From Bacteroidales bacterium (GTDB lineage Bacteria > Bacteroidota > Bacteroidia > Bacteroidales > JALTDM01), in assembly GCA_026996635.1 (NCBI GenBank), contig JALWKH010000100.1:1-6738 (forward strand): a stretch of DNA of 6,738 nt. Direction: 5' to 3'. The notes beneath the pieces were generated by a model. The model searched no databases. It was not told where the DNA came from and was given only the letters and a program-made list of their open reading frames with translations. Below are positions 1 through 5,395 of this stretch, piece after piece. Within the stretch, counting starts at the first letter, position 1, and each line of letters begins with the position of its first letter. Both the position numbers and the translations under genes were made by a program.

Positions 1-780
1 TGCAACAACTTGGTGACCGTTGTCCAAAGTCCTGTTTACTAAATTTGCTGTTTCTTCGGGAATTACCACTTCTTCGGCATCAACCTTATGTTTTGCCAAG
101 TCTTCCACTTGGATTTCCCTGAAATTTCCGACACCTACGTGTAAGGTTATGTATGCTTTAAGAATATCTTTTATTTCAAAGCGCTTCAACAATTCGCGTG
201 TAAAGTGCATACCTGCAGTAGGTGCAGCCACCGACCCTACCTTTTTTGCATAAATGGTTTGGTATCTTTCCAAATCTTCTTCATCGATTTCCCTGTCCAA
301 ATATCCTTTGGGTATGGGAGCCTCTCCAAGTTCATATAGTTTTTTCTTAAATTCTTCGTAAGTTCCGTCATAATAAAATCTCAAGGTCCTACCTCTTGAT
401 GTAGTATTGTCAATAACTTCAGCTACGAGTTCATTATTTTCACCAAAGAAAAGCTTGTTACCGATTCTTATTTTTCTTGCAGGGTCCACAAGAGTATCCC
501 ACATTTTGGTTTCGGGATCCAATTCTCTAAGCAAAAATACTTCAACCTTGGCACCCGTTTTTTCCTTCAAACCGTACAGTCGAGCAGGAAAAACCTTTGT
601 GTCATTAAAAACGAATAAGTCGTAAGGATTAAAATAATCAATAATGTTCTTGAAAATAGTGTGTTCTATTTTTCCTGTCTTTTTGTCAACAATCATCAAT
701 CTTGATTCGTCCCTGTGAACGGGAGGATACAATGCCACAAGTTCTTTCGGTAATCTAAAACCGTATTGCGATAGTTTCAT
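1..780 (-). CDS. queA: S-adenosylmethionine:tRNA ribosyltransferase-isomerase (QueA), partial, 3' end outside window
   Basis: QueA transfers and isomerises the ribosyl part of S-adenosylmethionine onto preQ1-modified tRNA, giving epoxyqueuosine at the wobble base of GUN anticodons; it acts in the cytoplasm. My translation from the ATG at 780 is open to base 1 and gives 260 residues. Recognisable family blocks are [15 protein letters not shown] (about 57-71), a PIPKGYLDR segment followed by [10 protein letters not shown], the signature [14 protein letters not shown] (about 181-194) and [14 protein letters not shown]. QueA proteins are usually near 340-350 residues, so roughly 90 C-terminal residues lie beyond the window edge. 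The start is 3 bases after the truB stop, which implies co-transcription from the ftsX promoter. There is no clear Shine-Dalgarno sequence. The PIPKGY segment differs slightly from the PLPPYI common in proteobacterial QueA. The family call is firm. Confidence 0.95.
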   Translation of the reverse strand, partial: MKLSQYGFRLPKELVALYPPVHRDESRLMIVDKKTGKIEHTIFKNIIDYFNPYDLFVFNDTKVFPARLYGLKEKTGAKVEVFLLRELDPETKMWDTLVDPARKIRIGNKLFFGENNELVAEVIDNTTSRGRTLRFYYDGTYEEFKKKLYELGEAPIPKGYLDREIDEEDLERYQTIYAKKVGSVAAPTAGMHFTRELLKRFEIKDILKAYITLHVGVGNFREIQVEDLAKHKVDAEEVVIPEETANLVNRTLDNGHQVVA

Positions 781-783
781 AGT

Positions 784-1521
784 TTATATAGTTTTTGATT
801 GTTCCAATTCTTTTAATTTATTTTCAAATTCACTTATTGTCAAAGCGTTATCTACGCTATAACCGTTTATTCGTACTCTTTCAAGCCCTGTCAAATATGC
901 ACAAGACCCCATTTCTTTACCTAAATCATGAGCGAGAGACCTAATGTAGGTCCCTGAACTACATTCAATCAAAATTTTTACTCTCGGCAAATTAAATGCC
1001 AAAATTTCCATACGAAAAATTGTCACATTCCTCGGTTTAATTTCTTTTTCTTTGCCTTTCCGTGCATATTCGTATGCCTTTTTGCCGTTTATTTTTACGG
1101 CAGAATACATTGGAGGTAACTGTTCAATACTACCTGTAAATTTTTCATTTATAATGTTTTGCAATTTTTCTTTTGTAATGTGGGCAAACTCGCAAGTTTC
1201 GTTTACTTCCGTTTCACCGTCATAAGAAGGAGTGGATTCACCGAACTTTATTTCCGCAATGTATGTTTTATCTTTTTTCAAAAAATCTTGCAATTTTTTT
1301 GTGCTTTTACCTGTTGCAATAATCAACAATCCCGTTGCCAGCGGATCCAGTGTACCTGCGTGTCCGACCTTTACTTTTTTCCTACCCAATGCACGCGAAA
1401 TCAAATGCCTTATTTTGTTTACCACATCAAAAGACGTCCATTCCAAATCTTTGTTAATCAAAATTATTTCTCCTTCCACAAATTCATCTAATGATGCGGG
1501 AAAATTATTTTTATCAACCAT
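784..1521 (-). CDS. truB: tRNA pseudouridine(55) synthase TruB
   Basis: TruB isomerises uridine 55 in the T-loop of tRNAs to pseudouridine, in the cytoplasm. The 245-residue protein carries the catalytic motif GHAGTLDPLATG at about 53-64, with Asp59 as the expected nucleophile. It also has the KTYIAEIKFGESTPSYD block (about 85-101), PPMYSAVKINGKKAYEYAR (about 136-154), and the CSSGTYIRSLAHDLG block that closes the active site. The length fits the short TruB form without a full C-terminal PUA-like domain. The ATG at 1521 lies 6 bases after the uppP stop, and the TAA is 3 bases before the queA start, so it sits inside the operon. No Shine-Dalgarno is visible; the upstream bases are only A/T, as is usual in Bacteroidetes. 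There is no sign of damage. Confidence 0.97.
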   Translation of the reverse strand: MVDKNNFPASLDEFVEGEIILINKDLEWTSFDVVNKIRHLISRALGRKKVKVGHAGTLDPLATGLLIIATGKSTKKLQDFLKKDKTYIAEIKFGESTPSYDGETEVNETCEFAHITKEKLQNIINEKFTGSIEQLPPMYSAVKINGKKAYEYARKGKEKEIKPRNVTIFRMEILAFNLPRVKILIECSSGTYIRSLAHDLGKEMGSCAYLTGLERVRINGYSVDNALTISEFENKLKELEQSKTI

Positions 1522-1527
1522 AAATTA

Positions 1528-2316
1528 TTAAGCAAAAATTATTGCCACCAACCCAACAATCAAAGTATATATGGCAAAATAAATCAATTTACTGTTTCTC
1601 ACAATCCTAATCATCCACATACAAGCCAATACACCAGAAACAAAAGCAGCTATAAAACCAGCAACAAGTGGTCCTATTCCAACACTCGAGGCCGTAAGTT
1701 CACTGCCTTTAATCAAGTCTAAAAAATTTTCTCCCAAAACAGGGACAACAACCATCAAGAAAGAAAATTTCGTGATTTTTTCTTTATCTACACCCAACAG
1801 TAACCCTGTAGCTATGGTAGATCCCGAACGGGATATGCCGGGTAACACGGCAACAGCTTGAGCTATACCAATCACAAAAGCTTTCCAATATGATACATCA
1901 CCTGTTTTTTTGGGCTTGTAAAAATAAGTGAGAGCAAGCAGGAATGATGTTATCAGAAGCATATACCCGACAAATGCAACATTACCCGAACCGAAGTAAC
2001 TTTCTACATAATCTTTGAAAAACAAGCCTACAATGGCAACGGGAATCATTGAAACGATAATTTTTGCGGTATAATCGGTTTCTTCATTCCACTTAAACTT
2101 CAAAACACCCTTTATCAAATCAACAATATCCTTCCAAAATACCACAAGAATGCTTAAAACCGTGGCACCGTGCACAACAATGGTAAAAATAAGCGTACTT
2201 TCCGCATTTATTCCCAACAGAGCTTTACCTAACTCAATATGACCGCTGCTGCTTACAGGCAAAAACTCCGTAAGCCCTTGTAAAATACCAAGGACAATAG
2301 CCTGAATTATACTCAC
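1528..2316 (-). CDS. uppP: Undecaprenyl-diphosphate phosphatase UppP (BacA family)
   Basis: UppP is an integral membrane enzyme that removes one phosphate from undecaprenyl diphosphate. This recycles the lipid carrier used for peptidoglycan and other surface polymers, and overexpression is known to give bacitracin resistance. The 262-residue protein is nearly all hydrophobic helices. It has both family signatures: QGLTEFLPVSSSGH at 13-26 (catalytic-site Glu17 and His26) and LPGISRSGSTIATG at about 158-171 (Arg163). The first position of the (E/Q)GLTEFLP motif is Gln here, a common variant. The start is GTG at 2316; it puts the conserved N-terminus MSIIQAIVLGILQGLTEF in the usual place and lies 2 bases after the stop of the DUF3098 gene. 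The gene is co-transcribed with ftsX upstream and truB downstream. Confidence 0.97.
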   Translation of the reverse strand: MSIIQAIVLGILQGLTEFLPVSSSGHIELGKALLGINAESTLIFTIVVHGATVLSILVVFWKDIVDLIKGVLKFKWNEETDYTAKIIVSMIPVAIVGLFFKDYVESYFGSGNVAFVGYMLLITSFLLALTYFYKPKKTGDVSYWKAFVIGIAQAVAVLPGISRSGSTIATGLLLGVDKEKITKFSFLMVVVPVLGENFLDLIKGSELTASSVGIGPLVAGFIAAFVSGVLACMWMIRIVRNSKLIYFAIYTLIVGLVAIIFA

Positions 2317-2318
2317 TA

Positions 2319-2579
2319 TCAGTTATTGTTTTTAGGTTTTTTCAAAATTGCGTAAATAATAAACAAATACCCGAACAAAATTACCAACGGAGCTATTACT
2401 ATCCTTCTGGTGTCAAAAATGTCGTAACTGAACACATTCGGGTCGTTACTTCCACCGCCTGCAACCAAGAAAAAACCGATTACAACAATCAATACTCCAA
2501 TTGCTATCAATGCCAAATTCTTTTGAGGAAGCGGAAACATTCCGTCGTCCTGCAATTCATTATTTTTCCTTTTATCCAT
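2319..2579 (-). CDS. DUF3098 family small membrane protein, function unknown
   Basis: An 86-residue protein with a short polar N-terminus, a first membrane segment at about 22-40, a glycine-rich turn (AGGGSNDPNVFSYDIFDTRR, about 40-59), a second membrane segment at about 60-79, and a basic tail ending KKPKNNN. The pattern of a Pro/Lys-Asn lead-in, GG.S.DP, an IFDTRR-like motif, then IAP opening the second helix, matches the DUF3098 family. In Bacteroidetes this family typically sits between ftsX and uppP, exactly as here. Its ATG lies inside the last codons of ftsX, an 8-base overlap that suggests translational coupling, and uppP follows after 2 bases. The biochemical role is unknown; the context only suggests cell-envelope or division work together with FtsX or UppP. 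Confidence 0.88.
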   Translation of the reverse strand: MDKRKNNELQDDGMFPLPQKNLALIAIGVLIVVIGFFLVAGGGSNDPNVFSYDIFDTRRIVIAPLVILFGYLFIIYAILKKPKNNN

Positions 2580-3444
2580 AATACAACCTGTCTAATTTAG
2601 ATTTCAATTGTCTGTTTAACGCAAAATATGTCGATACTGTAGTTATTACAATTCCGATTATATATAAACTTATCAAAATGGTCATTATTGTATAAAAATC
2701 ATAGAAAAATGTAATTTGAGGAAATTCTTTTTTCAGATAATAAACAAGTGCCAATATCATCATTCCGGCAAAAGAAGCACTTATAAAACCTTGAATTAAA
2801 GCTGAAACTAAAAACGGCTTGCGTATAAAACCCCTTGTTGCACCTATAAGTTGCATCGTGTATATTATAAAGCGCTTGGCATAAACCGAGAGTCTTATGG
2901 TATTATTTATCAAAGTTAGTGAAATCAAAAACATTAAAGCGGTGAAAATCAACAAAATAAAGTTAATCGATTTAATATTTTCATTAAGCAAGTGAACAAG
3001 GTTTTTTTGGTAGTAAATTTCTTTTACTTGCGGGAATTTTGTCAATTCCTTTTCTATTTTGGCAATGCTGTCATTGTTTGCGTATTCTGCATAAAGATTT
3101 GCCTTGATTGATGATAACAACGGGTTGTAGCCCAAAAAACTGACAAAATCTTCTCCAAGTTCTTTTTTCAGTTCTTCCGCCGCCTTTTCTTTCGAAACAA
3201 AAATTGTGGATTTTACATAAGGAGAAGCATCCAATTTCTTTTGAATATAAATAATATCGGCTTCTTTTACATTGTCTTTCAAGATAATAGAAATGTTTAT
3301 GTTTTCCTTAACATAATCCGATATTTTTTTGGCATTAATGGTAAGAAGTCCAACAAGACCCAACAAAAACAGCACAAAAGTTATACTTATAACAGTTGTT
3401 ATATAAGAATAGGTAAGCCTTAATGATGTTGCTTTATCGGGCAT
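2572..3444 (-). CDS. ftsX: Cell division protein FtsX (permease-like, ABC transporter type)
   Basis: FtsX is the membrane half of the FtsEX complex. FtsE, an ATPase, drives FtsX to activate peptidoglycan hydrolases through its extracytoplasmic loop during division. The 290-residue protein has the expected layout: a cytoplasmic N-terminus, a first membrane helix at about 17-37, a large outer loop to about 158 (including NINISIILKDNV, the usual start of this domain), then three helices at about 160-182, 208-236 and 252-274. Family landmarks are NTIRLSVYAKR (181-191), MQLIGATRGFIRKPF (197-211) and the C-terminal STYFALNRQLKSKLDRLYYG. No ftsE is adjacent in this window, which is normal for Bacteroidetes. 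It is the first gene of a five-gene operon with a promoter just upstream, and it overlaps the DUF3098 gene by 8 bases. Confidence 0.95.
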   Translation of the reverse strand: MPDKATSLRLTYSYITTVISITFVLFLLGLVGLLTINAKKISDYVKENINISIILKDNVKEADIIYIQKKLDASPYVKSTIFVSKEKAAEELKKELGEDFVSFLGYNPLLSSIKANLYAEYANNDSIAKIEKELTKFPQVKEIYYQKNLVHLLNENIKSINFILLIFTALMFLISLTLINNTIRLSVYAKRFIIYTMQLIGATRGFIRKPFLVSALIQGFISASFAGMMILALVYYLKKEFPQITFFYDFYTIMTILISLYIIGIVITTVSTYFALNRQLKSKLDRLYYG

Positions 3445-3461
3445 ATTCCAAATTTAATTTG

Positions 3462-3491
3462 CAAATATACTTTATTTTTTCATTTTATCAC
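3462..3491 (-). promoter_or_regulatory. Bacteroidetes-type promoter of the ftsX operon
   Basis: On the minus strand, TATATTTG (3469-3462) matches the Bacteroidetes -7 consensus TAnnTTTG exactly. Nineteen bases upstream is GTG (3491-3489) where TTG is expected for the -33 element, so that half is imperfect. Transcription would start near 3457-3454, leaving a leader of only about 10-13 bases before the ATG at 3444. The element lies just after the terminator of the preceding unit, which is where a promoter for the five-gene operon is needed. Confidence 0.6.
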
Positions 3492-3503
3492 GGATTATTA
3501 AAT

Positions 3504-3541
3504 AAAAAAGCACCCTAACGCAATAATTTGCGAACGGGTGC
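3504..3541 (-). terminator. Intrinsic terminator of the SQR / small-ORF unit
   Basis: Outer arms GCACCC (3510-3515) and GGGTGC (3536-3541) pair perfectly. Inside them, CGCAA (3519-3523) and TTGCG (3528-3532) pair around a 4-base loop, with 3-base internal loops between the two stems. Read on the minus strand, the hairpin is followed by a run of six T (3509-3504) and then more A/T. It begins 26 bases after the stop of the 57-residue ORF and separates that unit from the ftsX promoter. Confidence 0.8.
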
Positions 3542-3567
3542 AACAAAACACATTTTGCAGGAAAATG

Positions 3568-3741
3568 TTAATCGTTAATAGATGCCGTTTTCTTAAATTT
3601 CATCGATAAAACAATGAATCTGAAAAACTGGATTATAAGGCATCTTCTTTTCCATTGTTCAAACCGTGTGGGATACATACCGAAATTCCATTCCGAATAT
3701 GCCCTTTCTTCCCACGGTATTTTTACTTTTCTTTTGCTCAT
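3568..3741 (-). CDS. Small hypothetical protein, 57 residues, downstream of the SQR gene
   Basis: My translation from the ATG at 3741 to the TAA at 3570-3568 gives 57 residues beginning MSKRKVKIPWEERAYSEWNF. I do not recognise the family. The sequence is basic and rich in aromatic residues: Trp at 10, 18 and 30, Tyr at 15 and 23, and many Phe. It contains GMYPTRFEQWKRR (21-33), then a hydrophobic stretch at about 34-47 that is interrupted by Gln38 and Arg41. That stretch is too short and too charged for a confident transmembrane helix but suits a helix lying on a membrane. There is one Cys (34). The ORF starts 34 bases after the SQR stop, on the same strand, and lies before a well-placed terminator; both support a real gene. 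An SQR partner or membrane anchor is only a guess. Confidence 0.65.
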   Translation of the reverse strand: MSKRKVKIPWEERAYSEWNFGMYPTRFEQWKRRCLIIQFFRFIVLSMKFKKTASIND

Positions 3742-3775
3742 ATCTCAAAATTTTATATTGTTAACAAATATTTTT

Positions 3776-5248
3776 TTAATCAGGTATCATCCACCAGAAA
3801 GGCTTAGCTTTTGCTTTCCACATAAAGACATAGTGCATAAGCCACTTGAACCAATGCCCAGCAGCACCTACTTCTCCGATTGTATATCTGACATCACGAC
3901 CGAAATCAGGATATTTTTTGTAATCCGGAATTGTAGGATATACAGACATACTACCAGCTACACCCCTGAGACCGTAACCGATTGAAACTACACATACACT
4001 GGCAATTTCTGCCATAGATGCTTTATGCCTGAAAGTTGGTTTACCTGTTTTTATCCATTCAGCCAAATTTAAAGCCGTAGCGTGAGCCATAACTGCACTT
4101 GGCATACCGGTACGCGGAGGGGCAGGAGTTAGCGGCCTTCCGCTTGGTGTAGTATGTGGTTTTGAAATGGAATGCGGAGGAGCAAATGCAATACCTACCG
4201 CAAAAATATTCGGATAAGTTGGATTTTGCAATTTCTTTGGCCAATCATCGCCCGACCACTCGTGATACGGTTTTTTGGCACTTTCGTAATCGGCGTCAAC
4301 TATCATCAACTTGTTAGGCTTGAACAATTTATCGGTAAAATCTTCACCGTTTGGACCTACAGCAGTTATACCTACTCCGCTAAACGGCGGAATAAGCATT
4401 GCAAAATCATAATCCATTGTAAGTTCTTCACCTTGATAAGTTTCATAGTAAATTTTTCCCGGTTCTACCTTATAAACCGAACTTTGTGTATGCCACTTAA
4501 CACCATATTCATAAAATAAAGAACTAACAATGTTGCGGGTATGTGCTATATAGCCGGAATTTTTTACATAAGCGCCACCCATCCCTAAATCACCTATAAA
4601 CATTTCATTGCTAATATATCGTATATCCGCCATATCTTCAAGACCTTGCTTCTTAATAAGAGAAGCAACATTAAGCGTGTATTCCAGAGCAGCACCTTGA
4701 CACGTAGCACCACCGTGGCCTAAACCGATTACAATTTTTTGGCGTTGCCCTTTCTTCATTTTTTCAATAACCTTGGACAATTCTTCGTAAGCATGGGTAG
4801 CATGCCCGTAAGTACATATTGAAACAGTATTTCCCGCATCAGGCCCAAGCCCGGGAACTGCTTCGAAATTAAGTTTCGGGCCGGTTGCATTCACGAGGAA
4901 GTCATAATAAATTTTAGTCTTTTGACCTGCTTTTTCACCTGTAACATATTCTGCAGTTACATACGGTTTATTTTCTCCGGCATCACCTTCGGGGTGAATT
5001 GAAATTGCTTTTGCTTGATGGAAATCAATACCCAGTTTGTCATAAACGGGCTTAAGCGGAAAATATACTTGTTCTGCTTTCATATGCCCGGTTCCAACCC
5101 AAATATTGGAAGGAACCCACTGATAATTACCGTTTGGTGAGATTACAATTACTTCGGCTTTTTTCTTTAATTTCCGGATTAGGTTTAATGATACGGTATG
5201 ACCCGAAATACCCGCTCCGATAACTACAATTTTAGGTTTATTACTCAT
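3776..5248 (-). CDS. sqr: Sulfide:quinone oxidoreductase family FAD-dependent enzyme
   Basis: SQR oxidises sulfide to polysulfide or zero-valent sulfur at the membrane surface and passes electrons through FAD to quinone. The 490-residue protein starts with the FAD-binding loop GAGISGHT (11-18). It has a second dinucleotide-fold motif, VNATGPKL (119-126), and a third FAD segment, NIFAVGIAFAPP (347-358). Its only three cysteines fall in the classical places: Cys145 in SICTYGHA, Cys183 in GGATCQGAALEY, and Cys419 in ASVCVVSIGYGLRG; the last two correspond to the redox pair (Cys160/Cys356 in the Acidithiobacillus enzyme). The C-terminus (about 466-490) is rich in Trp, Phe and Lys, as expected for membrane attachment. 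It is longer than classical SQRs of about 430 residues, partly through a Pro-rich insert at about 357-383. SQR subtype is unassigned. It has its own promoter. An alternative is another quinone-reducing flavoprotein of the same superfamily. Confidence 0.85.
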   Translation of the reverse strand: MSNKPKIVVIGAGISGHTVSLNLIRKLKKKAEVIVISPNGNYQWVPSNIWVGTGHMKAEQVYFPLKPVYDKLGIDFHQAKAISIHPEGDAGENKPYVTAEYVTGEKAGQKTKIYYDFLVNATGPKLNFEAVPGLGPDAGNTVSICTYGHATHAYEELSKVIEKMKKGQRQKIVIGLGHGGATCQGAALEYTLNVASLIKKQGLEDMADIRYISNEMFIGDLGMGGAYVKNSGYIAHTRNIVSSLFYEYGVKWHTQSSVYKVEPGKIYYETYQGEELTMDYDFAMLIPPFSGVGITAVGPNGEDFTDKLFKPNKLMIVDADYESAKKPYHEWSGDDWPKKLQNPTYPNIFAVGIAFAPPHSISKPHTTPSGRPLTPAPPRTGMPSAVMAHATALNLAEWIKTGKPTFRHKASMAEIASVCVVSIGYGLRGVAGSMSVYPTIPDYKKYPDFGRDVRYTIGEVGAAGHWFKWLMHYVFMWKAKAKPFWWMIPD

Positions 5249-5259
5249 ATTGGTTCATT

Positions 5260-5276
5260 TTTGAAATCGTTTCAAA
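5260..5276. promoter_or_regulatory. Perfect inverted repeat over the SQR start-site region, candidate operator
   Basis: On the minus strand TTTGAAACGATTTCAAA has two perfect 7-base arms around a 3-base centre. It covers the last four bases of the -7 element and the expected transcription start, the classic position for a repressor site. An alternative is a weak hairpin in the 5' leader, or chance in AT-rich DNA. No regulator gene is present in the window. Confidence 0.4.
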
Positions 5277-5302
5277 TATAATATTATTTTTCATAACTAC
5301 AA
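5273..5302 (-). promoter_or_regulatory. Bacteroidetes-type promoter of the SQR gene
   Basis: The minus strand shows TTG (5302-5300), a 19-base spacer, then TATATTTG (5280-5273). This is a full match to the Bacteroidetes -33 TTG and -7 TAnnTTTG pattern of the primary sigma factor. Transcription would begin roughly at 5268-5265, giving a leader of about 17-20 bases before the ATG at 5248. It lies between the terminator of the penicillin-binding protein gene and the SQR start, so SQR and the small ORF form a separate unit. Confidence 0.75.
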
Positions 5303-5336
5303 TGATATAAAACATAAAATACCGAAATGTTGGGAT

Positions 5337-5368
5337 AAAAAAAAGGAGTTGCTGTCGGGCAACTCCTT
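5337..5368 (-). terminator. Intrinsic terminator of the penicillin-binding protein gene
   Basis: Arms AAGGAGTTGC (5343-5352) and GCAACTCCTT (5359-5368) pair perfectly over 10 bases with a 6-base loop. On the minus strand the hairpin runs straight into eight T (5344-5337, the first two shared with the stem). It begins 27 bases after the TAG of the upstream gene and is a textbook intrinsic terminator. Confidence 0.92.
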
Positions 5369-5395
5369 AAGTTAAATTTTTCAGAAAATCGTACA

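Noticed and set aside
3758..3767. 10-base palindrome TTGTTAACAA between SQR and the small ORF
   Set aside because: It is short, lies in very AT-rich DNA, and no promoter matching TAnnTTTG accompanies it. It is easily expected by chance.
3742..3775. Separate promoter for the 57-residue ORF
   Set aside because: The closest strings (AATATTTG, AAATTTTG) both miss the first T of the -7 consensus and no suitable -33 element was found. Read-through from SQR is simpler.
3614..3985. Plus-strand ORF of 123 codons across the small ORF and SQR end
   Set aside because: It is antisense to a convincing SQR C-terminus, has no recognisable family pattern and no promoter. The same reasoning removes the other plus-strand ORFs at 20-253, 407-625, 1159-1531, 3241-3423, 4172-4519 and 5787-6403.
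4189..4226. Apparent loss of a catalytic cysteine in the SQR segment VGIAFAPP
   Set aside because: In classical SQR this third FAD motif (as in VGIAIAIPP) does not hold the redox cysteine; that residue lies further on in the AVC motif, which here is Cys419. Nothing is missing.
4059..4244. Minus-strand ORFs of 61 codons inside the SQR gene and at 5484-5669 inside the penicillin-binding protein gene
   Set aside because: Both are alternate frames fully inside strongly recognised genes with intact motifs, so they are shadows.
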